A stretch of DNA of 33,524 nucleotides from Bradyrhizobium centrolobii (lineage in GTDB: Bacteria > Pseudomonadota > Alphaproteobacteria > Rhizobiales > Xanthobacteraceae), in contig NZ_LUUB01000079.1 in assembly GCF_001641635.1 (NCBI RefSeq), positions 117,914-151,437 of the forward strand, in the 5' to 3' direction. Position 1 is the stretch's first letter. Each line of letters starts with the position of its first letter. Below are positions 20,857 through 28,118 of this stretch, in pieces. A model generated the notes under the pieces. It was not told the origin of the DNA, made no database searches, and saw nothing but the letters and a program-made list of their open reading frames with translations. The translations under genes were made by a program, and so were the position numbers.

Positions 20857-21573
20857 TCAGACCTTTGTTTTGGGTGATCTCATTTGTCCCAAACGACGAA
20901 GAATAAAGACCAGCGCGAGAGAAATCGCGACAACCGCCACAGCGATTTGACCGATAAAATATAAACGCTCTTTCTGGCGGGCTTTTCGCTGAGCCTCCTC
21001 GATTACAGAAAGGAACATTTCTGGCGTCGGATGGAGACGATCGGTCACGGCTGGCAAGATCTTCCTGACTACATCGATCGTCCCAATAGTATCATTTTGG
21101 TCACCATAGCGAAGGCGAACGGTGAAGCGCAATTCGAGTCCGGGCGTCAAGCTATCCGATTTGCCATCGGTCGCTCCGGCCAAGACTCCGCTAAGTTTCG
21201 CAGTGCCTTTCGGAACAATTGTGCCCATCGATTGGAGGTCAAGCGTAGATGATAGTTTCTCCAAGCTTTGTTGACGGCTGGAGAGATACAGTTCGCCTGC
21301 TTCGAGGGAATGCTCGACCCTCATGCTCAGCGGCACGATGTTTGTTTCGGATCGGTTGATTATCGAAAGAGTGAAGGTCGCAGCAGAAGCGTTGCGTGGG
21401 CTAATCTGCAGATCGACGGCAGGTTGCTTCTCTTGGATCTCGCGCATCTCTTTAGCGACACTGAAATCGTAGGAGAGCTTCGAGATATAGAGGCTGCCCA
21501 AGGAAACGACAAATGCGACCGTCGACAGTGCAGCACCGTAGGAGGCTAGCGAGATTCGTTTCAAGGGCGGCAA
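20857..21573 (-). CDS. Two-TM membrane protein, function unknown (238 residues)
   Basis: ATG at 21573; there is no strong ribosome binding site. One membrane helix lies near the N-terminus (about 10-30, YGAALSTVAFVVSLGSLYIS) and a second near the C-terminus (about 205-225, IGQIAVAVVAISLALVFILR). Between them is a beta-rich soluble region of about 170 residues (AVDLQISPRNASAATFTLSI, RFTVRLRYGDQNDTIGTIDV) that should lie in the periplasm. I recognise no named family. Lower GC content and orientation group it with the DUF4238 gene and the DUF6338-like remnant. Confidence 0.65.
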   Translation of the reverse strand: MPPLKRISLASYGAALSTVAFVVSLGSLYISKLSYDFSVAKEMREIQEKQPAVDLQISPRNASAATFTLSIINRSETNIVPLSMRVEHSLEAGELYLSSRQQSLEKLSSTLDLQSMGTIVPKGTAKLSGVLAGATDGKSDSLTPGLELRFTVRLRYGDQNDTIGTIDVVRKILPAVTDRLHPTPEMFLSVIEEAQRKARQKERLYFIGQIAVAVVAISLALVFILRRLGQMRSPKTKV

Positions 21574-21597
21574 CCTAATCTTTATTTCCGCGGAAAT

Positions 21598-21801
21598 TCA
21601 TCTCGGCTCTGATACGTCCGATAGCAAAGCACACCGCACCCGATAATAGAGAACCGTGACCGCCAAATAGGTGACGATGCTTTCGGAAAGAGAGTGCATT
21701 CGGCCGGTGAAAAACTGGGCGCGGACGAACGTAATGATCATCCCCGGAACCACAAAGGCCAGCACCAGGTAGACCGATTCGACGCTCTTCAGGTCGGGCA
21801 T
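21598..21801 (-). pseudogene. DUF6338-like membrane protein, truncated (67 residues)
   Basis: From the ATG at 21801 the protein reads MPDLKSVESVYLVLAFVVPG then MIITFVRAQFFTGRMHSLSE and SIVTYLAVTVLYY. This resembles the N-terminal membrane anchor of DUF6338 proteins (PG in the first helix, R-x-x-F-x-TGR motif, second helix ending YY). The homology stops at RVRCALLSDVSEPR before a TGA; full-length members are much longer as I know them. So the gene has lost its 3' part or is a minimal version. The next gene starts 24 bases later. Confidence 0.5.
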
Positions 21802-21850
21802 TTGTCCATCCACCTTCGATGCGAGATTCACGGTTCGTTCGTTTTGGTGC

Positions 21851-21881
21851 TTTCGCGGCGAAGCCGAAGCTCGCCGCGAAA
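21851..21881. terminator. Strong hairpin downstream of nrdJ
   Basis: TTTCGCGGCGA (21851-21861) and TCGCCGCGAAA (21871-21881) form a perfect 11-bp stem with a 9-base loop. It lies about 160 bases after the nrdJ stop, on its 3' side. No U-tract follows on the minus strand, so termination there is uncertain; on the plus strand TCTCTCGTTTTTG follows. Confidence 0.45.
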
Positions 21882-22040
21882 TCTCTCGTTTTTGTCGGAT
21901 CCCAGCCCCGATCTCGGCCAAGTGCTGCGCCTTTGTGGTTCGCTACAACACTTGGGACACGCTTATCGCGCCTGAATCACCTGTTTAGAGGCCGTAGGGA
22001 TATTCTTCGGCGCCGATCCAGGCAGGGTACCTCCGAATTG

Positions 22041-25000
22041 TTAACTGCACCCCGTCGTGCTGCCGCACGTATCGCACTTCATGCAGGTGCCATTCCGCAC
22101 CAGCGTGAAGTTGCCGCACTCTGAGCACATCTCGCCTTCGTAGCCCTTGGCTTTGGCTTCCGCGCGGCGCTCGGCCTTGGTTGGCACTAGCGTTTGCGCG
22201 GTGCCGGCCTTGCTCCACTGGAGAGCCTCGAGCTTCTCGGTGGGCGAGAGGTCGTGGGCCGCTTCCTGCTTCAGGGCGACGGCGCCTTCCACCGCATCGC
22301 CGGCGCGGGCCGAGGCACCGTGCGAGGCGAGGGCGGTGACCTTGCTGCCGCCGGCGGGGGCACTGTCGTTGCCGGAGGCGACTGCGGTCGAGCCGCCGCG
22401 CATCACGACGAGGTTGTCGGTGCGGGAACGGGTGAGGCCGCGCGAGACCAGCTTGGTCGCGTGGTGGCCGCCCTCGTCGTCCGGCTCCTTGCCTTCCTCG
22501 ACGCCCTTGCCGAGTGCGTCGAAGCCCGTCTCGTTGGGATCGACGTGGGCGAGGTCGAAGCGGCTGAGGTAGCTCACCGCCAGCTCGCGGAAGACGTAGT
22601 CGAGGATCGAGGTCGCGTACTTGATGCTGTCGTTGCCCTGCACGGGCCCCGCTGGCTCGAAGCGGGTGAAGGTGAAGGCGTCGACATATTCATCGAGCGG
22701 CACGCCGTACTGCAGACCGAGCGAGACGGCGATGGCGAAGTTGTTGATGAAGGAGCGGAGCGCCGCGCCTTCCTTGTGCATGTCGATGAAGATCTCGCCG
22801 AGACGGCCATCGTCATACTCGCCGGTGCGCAGGTAGACCTTGTGGCCGCCGACGACCGCCTTCTGGGTGTAACCCTTGCGGCGATCCGGCATCTTCTCGC
22901 GCTCGCGCATCACGATGATGCGCTCGACGAGTTTTTCGACGATCTTCTCGGAGACCTGGGCGGCGCGCGCCGCCATCGGCTTCTCGTAGATCTGCTCGAC
23001 CGCATCGTCCTCGTCCTCATCATCGCTGATGAGCTGCGAGTTGAGCGGCTGGGACAGCTTCGAGCCGTCGCGATAGAGCGCGTTGGCCTTCAGCGCCAGC
23101 TTCCACGACAGCATGTAGGCGGACTTGCAGTCCTCCACCGTGGCGTCGTTCGGCATGTTGATGGTCTTGGAGATCGCACCCGAGATGAAGGGCTGCGCCG
23201 CCGCCATCATGCGGATGTGGCTCTCGACCGACAGATAGCGCTTGCCAATCTTGCCGCAGGGGTTGGCACAGTCGAACACCGGATAGTGCTCAGGCCTAAG
23301 GTGCGGGGCGCCTTCAACCGTCATCGCGCCGCAGATGTGGACGTTGGCCGCCTCGATCTCGCGCTTGGTGAAGCCGACGGCCTGAAGCAGGTCGAAGCCG
23401 GGGGCCGCGATCGCCTCGGAACCGATGCCGAGCTGGTCGCGGATGAAGTCCTCGCCAAAAGTCCACTTGTTGAAGGCGAACTTGATGTCGAAGGCGGTCG
23501 GAAGCGCCTTCTCGACCTTGGCAATGGCTTCGTCGGTGAAGCCCTTGGCCTTCAGCGTCGAGGCGTTGATCCCCGGCGCGTTCGACAGCGAGCCGTGGCC
23601 GACGGCGTAGGCCTCGATCTCCGCGATCTCGCTCTCGCGATAGCCGAGCGCGCGCAGCGCTTCGGGGACCGCGCGGTTGATGATCTTGAAGTAGCCGCCG
23701 CCGGCGAGCTTCTTGAACTTCACCAGGGCGAAGTCGGGCTCGATGCCGGTGGTGTCGCAATCCATGACCAGGCCGATCGTGCCGGTCGGCGCGATGACCG
23801 TGGTCTGGGCGTTGCGATAGCCGTGCTTCTCGCCGAGCTCGAGCGCCGCATCCCAGGCCGCTTGCGCATGCGCGATCAGGTCCTTTTGCGGGCAGGAGGC
23901 GTGGTCGAGCGGCACCGGGTTGACCGAGAGCGCCTCGTAGCCGGAGGCCTCGCCATGCGCGGCGCGGCGGTGGTTGCGGATCACGCGCAGCATGTGCTGG
24001 GCGTTCTTCTTGTAGCCCGGGAAGGTGCCGAGCTCGCCCGCGATCTCCGCCGAGGTCTTGTAGGTGATGCCGGTCATGACCGCGGTCAGCGCGCCGCACA
24101 GCGCGCGGCCTTCCTTGCTGTCATAGGACAGGCCCATGGTCATCAGGAGGCCGCCGATGTTGGCGTAGCCGAGGCCGAGCGTGCGGAACTCGTAGGAGAG
24201 CTCGGCGATCGCCTTCGAGGGGAACTGCGCCATCATCACGGAGATTTCGAGCACCAAGGTCCAGAGCCGGCAAAGATGCTCGTAACCCTCGACGTCGAAG
24301 TGCTTGGTCGTGGTGTTGTAGAACGTCAGCAGGTTCGCGGAGGCGAGGTTGCACGCCGTGTCGTCCAGGAACATGTATTCCGAGCACGGATTGGACGCGC
24401 GGATGTCGCCGGACGCCTTGCAGGTGTGCCAGTCGTTCATCGTGGTGTTGAAGTGCAGGCCCGGGTCGGCCGACGCCCAGGCGGCGTAGCCGATCTTCTC
24501 CCAGAGGTCGCGTGCCTTCAGCGTCTTCGTCACCTTCTTGGAGGTGCGGGCGGTCAGGTTCCAGTCGCCGTCGGTCTCGACCGCACGGAGGAAGTCGTCC
24601 TTCAGCGAGACCGAGTTGTTGGAGTTCTGCCCCGAAACCGTGAGGTAGGCTTCCGAATCCCAGTCGGTGTCGTAGGTGTCGAACTGGATGTCCTTGTAGC
24701 CCTGCTTGGCGAACTGGATCACCCGCTTGATGTAGTTGTCGGGCACGAGGCCGCGGCGCGCGAGCTTGATCTCGCGGCGCAGGGCAGGGTTCTTCTCGGG
24801 GTCGAAGCAGTCGTCGCCCGAGCCCTCGCAGTTCACGCAGGCCTTCAGCACCGCCTTGAGGTGCTTCTGGTTGATCTTGGAGCCGGTGACGAGGGCGGCG
24901 ACCTTCTGCTCCTCCTTCACCTTCCAGTCGATATAGGTCTCGATGTCGGGGTGATCGACGTCGACCACGACCATCTTGGCCGCGCGGCGCGTGGTGCCGC

Positions 25001-25811
25001 CCGACTTGATCGCGCCCGCGGCGCGGTCGCCGATCTTGAGGAAGCTCATCAGGCCGGACGAGCGGCCGCCGCCGGAGAGCTTCTCGCCTTCGCCGCGCAG
25101 GCGCGAGAAGTTCGAGCCGGTGCCCGAGCCGTATTTGAACAGGCGCGCCTCGCGGACCCAGAGGTCCATGATGCCGCCCTCGTTGACGAGGTCGTCACCC
25201 ACGCCCTGGATGAAGCAGGCGTGCGGCTGCGGGTGCTCGTAGGCCGACTTCGACTTGGTCAGCTTGCCGGTGAAGGGGTCGACGTAATAGTGGCCCTGGC
25301 CGGGGCCGTCGATGCCATAGGCCCAGTGCAGGCCGGTGTTGAACCATTGCGGCGAGTTCGGCGCGACCATCTGCATGGCGAGCATGTAGCGGAGCTCGTC
25401 ATAGAAGGCCTGGGCGTCTTCGTCGTTGGTGAAGTAGCCGCCCTTCCAGCCCCAATAGGTCCAGCAGCCGGCGAGGCGGTCGAACACCTGCTTGGCCGAG
25501 AGCTCGCTGACATAGCGCTCCTTCTCGGGCAGTGCGGCAAGCGCCTCGGTGTCGGGCACGGAGCGCCACAGGAAGGAGGGGACGGACTCCTCCTCGACCT
25601 TCTTCAGGCGCGCGGCAACGCCGGCTTTGCGGAAATATTTCTGCGCGAGCACGTCGGAGGCGACCTGCGACCATTCGGTCGGCACTTCGACGTTGTCGAG
25701 TTTGAACACGACCGAGCCGTCGGGATTCCTGATCTCCGACGTGGTCAGCCGGAATTCGATCCCGGCGTAAGGTGACTGTCCTTGTGTGGTGTGGCGCCGC
25801 TCAATCCGCAT
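22041..25811 (-). CDS. nrdJ: Adenosylcobalamin-dependent (class II) ribonucleoside-diphosphate reductase
   Basis: A protein of 1256 residues, the length of the long NrdJ form. It reduces ribonucleotides to deoxyribonucleotides using a thiyl radical generated from adenosylcobalamin. Key residues are visible: the NPCSE loop (N474, C476, E478), with C476 the predicted thiyl radical site; C487 eleven residues later and C199 (HACFIQG) as the redox-active pair, at the spacing known from class II enzymes. The substrate and radical barrel follows (TVIAPTGTIGLVMDCDTTGI). The C-terminus has a Cys-rich zinc-ribbon tail (CSEC at 1229-1232, CMKC at 1243-1246, CGSTTGCS) as in other long NrdJ proteins, likely for re-reduction. 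It is monocistronic with its own promoter and a long leader. Start ATG at 25811, with AAGGACGGGG upstream. Confidence 0.97.
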   Translation of the reverse strand: MRIERRHTTQGQSPYAGIEFRLTTSEIRNPDGSVVFKLDNVEVPTEWSQVASDVLAQKYFRKAGVAARLKKVEEESVPSFLWRSVPDTEALAALPEKERYVSELSAKQVFDRLAGCWTYWGWKGGYFTNDEDAQAFYDELRYMLAMQMVAPNSPQWFNTGLHWAYGIDGPGQGHYYVDPFTGKLTKSKSAYEHPQPHACFIQGVGDDLVNEGGIMDLWVREARLFKYGSGTGSNFSRLRGEGEKLSGGGRSSGLMSFLKIGDRAAGAIKSGGTTRRAAKMVVVDVDHPDIETYIDWKVKEEQKVAALVTGSKINQKHLKAVLKACVNCEGSGDDCFDPEKNPALRREIKLARRGLVPDNYIKRVIQFAKQGYKDIQFDTYDTDWDSEAYLTVSGQNSNNSVSLKDDFLRAVETDGDWNLTARTSKKVTKTLKARDLWEKIGYAAWASADPGLHFNTTMNDWHTCKASGDIRASNPCSEYMFLDDTACNLASANLLTFYNTTTKHFDVEGYEHLCRLWTLVLEISVMMAQFPSKAIAELSYEFRTLGLGYANIGGLLMTMGLSYDSKEGRALCGALTAVMTGITYKTSAEIAGELGTFPGYKKNAQHMLRVIRNHRRAAHGEASGYEALSVNPVPLDHASCPQKDLIAHAQAAWDAALELGEKHGYRNAQTTVIAPTGTIGLVMDCDTTGIEPDFALVKFKKLAGGGYFKIINRAVPEALRALGYRESEIAEIEAYAVGHGSLSNAPGINASTLKAKGFTDEAIAKVEKALPTAFDIKFAFNKWTFGEDFIRDQLGIGSEAIAAPGFDLLQAVGFTKREIEAANVHICGAMTVEGAPHLRPEHYPVFDCANPCGKIGKRYLSVESHIRMMAAAQPFISGAISKTINMPNDATVEDCKSAYMLSWKLALKANALYRDGSKLSQPLNSQLISDDEDEDDAVEQIYEKPMAARAAQVSEKIVEKLVERIIVMREREKMPDRRKGYTQKAVVGGHKVYLRTGEYDDGRLGEIFIDMHKEGAALRSFINNFAIAVSLGLQYGVPLDEYVDAFTFTRFEPAGPVQGNDSIKYATSILDYVFRELAVSYLSRFDLAHVDPNETGFDALGKGVEEGKEPDDEGGHHATKLVSRGLTRSRTDNLVVMRGGSTAVASGNDSAPAGGSKVTALASHGASARAGDAVEGAVALKQEAAHDLSPTEKLEALQWSKAGTAQTLVPTKAERRAEAKAKGYEGEMCSECGNFTLVRNGTCMKCDTCGSTTGCS

Positions 25812-26229
25812 CGTCTTGCCCCGTCCTTATTTTGACCGGACCGCCTGCCGTTCAGGCGTGCCGGGTCGTCATTTCTCTTTCGCGATTCCTCCCGGGCCGG
25901 TCCGGCCTAAAGGCTTCGCAGTTCAGCCGGTGGGAATCCGGCCCAGTTTCTCCCGACGCGATGGTTCGGTGCGCGCACCTCACATCCGCCGGCATGTCCA
26001 GGCCCATCCGCCCCAAAGGGATGTGCCCGACATGCGTTCAACGCCCCAACGCCACATCTTCTACCGATGCCATCCGAACCTGTTGCCGGCCCGTTCTGGC
26101 GCCCGAAAAGTCCGCGTTCGAAGGGCAGACACGCCCTTCCCCCGCTGCCTTCGTCTGGCCGGCGGAGTGGTTATTTGCGAGACCCTTTGGGGGAGTGCCG
26201 GCGGGACGCAAACTCACTCGCGCCGAACG
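25812..26229 (-). promoter_or_regulatory. Long, structured 5' leader of nrdJ
   Basis: About 418 nt separate the predicted transcription start from the nrdJ ATG, with no convincing gene on either strand. Several hairpins can be drawn. (1) GAAGGGC/GCCCTTC, 26120-26139. (2) A long hairpin with 7-bp arms at 25992-25998 and 26029-26035 continuing inward through GGC/GCC and CATCC/GGATG. (3) A 7-bp long-range pair GGTTCGG (26074-26080) with CCGAACC (25963-25969) enclosing it. (4) The palindrome GGTGCGCGCACC, 25968-25979, which competes with part of (3). (5) GCCGG/CCGGC, 25926-25942. (6) GGCCG/CGGCC, 25895-25907. (7) CGCCTG/CAGGCG, 25842-25858, 30 bases before the start codon. This looks like a regulatory RNA. 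I do not find the conserved GCCACTG box of cobalamin riboswitches. Confidence 0.6.
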
Positions 26230-26235
26230 GACCGA

Positions 26236-26264
26236 AAGCTAGGACTCTCCGTCGCGCCCGTCAA
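26236..26264 (-). promoter_or_regulatory. Sigma70-type promoter of nrdJ
   Basis: On the minus strand TTGACG (26264-26259) and TAGCTT (26241-26236) are separated by 17 bases. The -35 is a near-consensus alphaproteobacterial CTTGAC and the -10 is weak. The start would be near 26229. The -35 lies inside the proximal NrdR-like box. Confidence 0.55.
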
Positions 26265-26305
26265 GAACTAGTGCGAGTTCCTGAATCAAATACTAAATAT
26301 GGTGG
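26259..26305. promoter_or_regulatory. Pair of NrdR-box-like sites
   Basis: ATACTAAATATGGTGG (26290-26305) matches the NrdR consensus acaCwAtATaTwGtgt at 12 of 16 positions by my count. CGTCAAGAACTAGTGC (26259-26274) keeps the outer CwA and TwGtg cores (9 of 16). The starts are 31 bases apart, three helical turns, which is the usual NrdR pair geometry. The proximal box covers the nrdJ -35. NrdR is the ATP/dATP-sensing repressor of ribonucleotide reductase genes. Confidence 0.6.
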
Positions 26306-26577
26306 AAAGCGGGGGATAACAGGGGAGCCGGCCGCGCCTGTTGTGGAGGCAAGTATCAGTGAGTCCTCAGGGATTCCCAACCGAAAAAATTTCGCTCTGG
26401 TGTGGATGCAGAGGCTTCGTCCCGCTGTTCACAGGGCTTGTATATTTTTTGGCGATGGGATTGCGTCAGCAAGATTCACGTAAGCTTACGGAACGTTGGG
26501 GCAGGTATGCCCGCCGAGGTGGTGGTGCAGGGGCCGAATCCGCGCCAAGTTGACCCGGTTTCTGCCGGGTACCCCAC
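26306..26577 (+). promoter_or_regulatory. Upstream region of the second EamA gene, with palindrome and start-proximal hairpin
   Basis: No gene is visible. CGTAAGCTTACG (26479-26490) is a perfect 12-bp palindrome and a candidate operator about 90 bases before the start. ACCCGG/CCGGGT (26553-26570, 6-bp stem, 6-base loop) ends 7 bases before the ATG, where the ribosome binding site should be, and no Shine-Dalgarno is seen elsewhere. An AT-rich run (TTGTATATTTTTT, about 26438) could be promoter material. Confidence 0.4.
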
Positions 26578-27477
26578 ATGCTTGATTCGACTCGACCGGT
26601 GCTGCGGCCGCGCATCGCCCCGGCCGGCCTGATGTTCCTCGCCATCACCTCGATCGGCTGGGGTTTCAATTGGCCGGTGACGAAATTCCTGCTCGGCGAG
26701 CTGCCGCCGCTGACCCTGCGCGGGGTGACGGGCGTATTGGGGGCGGTGCTGCTGGCGGCTCTCGCCCTGGTCCGCGGCGACAGTCTCAAGGTCGCGCGCG
26801 AGATCTGGCCGCGGCTGCTGCTCGCCGGGCTCCTCAACGTCACCGGCTGGATGGTCCTGATGGGGCTTGCGCTGCTCTGGCTGCCGGCCAGCGAGGCGGC
26901 GCTGATCGCCTATACGATGCCGATCTGGGCCTCGCTCATCGCCTGGCCAGTGCTCGGCGAGCGGCCGACGGTGCTGCGCACCATCGCGCTGGTGATGGCC
27001 TTTGCCGGCCTTGCCTCGATCATGGGCGGCAACGGCTTTGCCGCCAGCGAAGCTAAGCTCCCCGGCATCGTCATGGCCCTGGTCGGCGCCGCCGGCTTCG
27101 CGCTCGGCACGGTGCTCTTGAAGAAATACCCCATCCGCCTGCCGCCGATCACGGCGGCGGCCTGGCAGATCGGGGTCGGCTGCCTGCCGGTTGCCATCGC
27201 CGGTCTTCTCTTCGAGACCACGCATCTTTCGCTGGTGACGCCGGTCGGCTGGGCGCTGCTGGTCTATTCCACCGTGGTGCAGTTCTGCATCGCCTATGTC
27301 AGCTGGTTCGCTGCGCTCTCGCGCCTGCCGGCCTCGGTCGCCGCGATCGGTACCATGGCGGTGCCGGTGATCGGCGTCGTGGCCTCGGCGATCGCGCTCG
27401 GCGAGCCGCTCGGCCCGGGCCAGATCGCCGCGCTGATCTTCACGCTCGCCGGCGTCGTGCTGGCGACGCGGGGCTGA
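26578..27477 (+). CDS. EamA/DMT-family transporter
   Basis: A protein of 299 residues with ten predicted membrane helices in two EamA repeats. The first begins LMFLAITSIGWGFNWPVTKF, with the W-G-x-N/F-x-P/V pattern common in the family, and ends LGERPTVLRTIALVMAFAGL. The second ends LGEPLGPGQIAALIFTLAGV. It differs from the EamA protein at 4481-5401 throughout, so the two are distant paralogues, not a recent duplication. The exported substrate is unknown. It is transcribed divergently from nrdJ. Confidence 0.88.
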   Translation: MLDSTRPVLRPRIAPAGLMFLAITSIGWGFNWPVTKFLLGELPPLTLRGVTGVLGAVLLAALALVRGDSLKVAREIWPRLLLAGLLNVTGWMVLMGLALLWLPASEAALIAYTMPIWASLIAWPVLGERPTVLRTIALVMAFAGLASIMGGNGFAASEAKLPGIVMALVGAAGFALGTVLLKKYPIRLPPITAAAWQIGVGCLPVAIAGLLFETTHLSLVTPVGWALLVYSTVVQFCIAYVSWFAALSRLPASVAAIGTMAVPVIGVVASAIALGEPLGPGQIAALIFTLAGVVLATRG

Positions 27478-27782
27478 ACTTTTCACGCCGCTGCGCATGG
27501 CGTTTGCGGACTGGATGGGTTGAACAGCGCGGCAGCGAATTGCGCAGTGTGAACGGCCGGCGCATGCTGAAGCTCAGCAATGCGTTTGCCGCAAACAACA
27601 AACGAAGCGTGGGCCTGTCCGTCTCAGTCGAGCAGCAAATACACGTGCCAGCCGCAGCCCGATGCTCTTGATATCGTTGCCTCCGACTACCATGTGCCGC
27701 TTGTAACGCGATCATCGACGCTGTTCGGGTTTGCCTTTGGTTCGTCGATGGTCGTGCATGGCTACCCGAAAAGGAGGGGGCC
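27478..27782. other. Intergenic region without recognisable gene
   Basis: It contains GGATGGGTTGAAC near 27512, the left arm of family B without a partner, and otherwise mixed sequence less GC-rich than the genes. It should include the promoter of the 27783 gene; none is assigned. Confidence 0.4.
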
Positions 27783-28100
27783 ATGTTGCGATGTATCCGC
27801 CTGGCGGTGATTGCCCTGGTTCTTGCGCCGATCGCGAGCGCAGCCGCCGCAGCTCAGCCTTGCGCCTCCCGGTCCGACGTGATCCCCTTGCTCAAGAGCA
27901 TTTTCGGCGAACTCGAGACCGGCCTGGGATTGTCCAATAAAGGTCATGTGGTCGAGATATTCGTTTCGCCGGCGGGCACTTGGACGATCCTGCTGTCGCG
28001 GCCCGACGGCCTGTCCTGCATTGTCGATGAAGGCGAAGCCTGGACGTTGATCGGCAGCCCTTCACGCGACGCGCGCCACCTGCAGCTGCATGCAGACTGA
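27783..28100 (+). CDS. Small secreted protein (105 residues)
   Basis: The ATG follows AAGGAGGGGGCC, a strong ribosome binding site. Residues 1-23 are a signal peptide (MLRCIRLAVIALVLAPIASA, cleavage near AAAA). The mature protein has two Cys (QPCASRSDVI and DGLSCIVDEG), probably one disulfide. It alternates helix and strand: VIPLLKSIFGE, then GHVVEIFVSPAGTWTILLSR, then CIVDEGEAWTLIG. A similar layout occurs in several rhizobial periplasmic proteins of unknown role. It is convergent with the histidine kinase gene, with 18 bases between stop codons. Confidence 0.7.
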   Translation: MLRCIRLAVIALVLAPIASAAAAAQPCASRSDVIPLLKSIFGELETGLGLSNKGHVVEIFVSPAGTWTILLSRPDGLSCIVDEGEAWTLIGSPSRDARHLQLHAD

Positions 28101-28118
28101 GTAGCGTCACACATCCTC

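Noticed and set aside
21802..21921. N-terminal 40-residue extension of the DUF6338-like protein.
   Set aside because: It runs through the perfect 11-bp hairpin at 21851-21881 and is Arg/Ser-rich; the family-like sequence begins at MPDLKSVE.
22194..25775. Long open frame antisense to nrdJ (1193 codons).
   Set aside because: Mirror frame of a GC-rich, strongly biased gene; its composition is Arg/Val/Gly/Asp-rich with no domain, and the opposite strand is unmistakably NrdJ.
25921..25960. Plus-strand AGCCGGTGGGAATCCGGC resembles the P3/P4 segment of cobalamin riboswitches (AGCCGGTGAGAATCCGGC).
   Set aside because: It is on the strand opposite to nrdJ, the CCCCGCnACTG and GCCACTG segments are absent, and no plus-strand gene follows. 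It is best explained as one of several hairpins.
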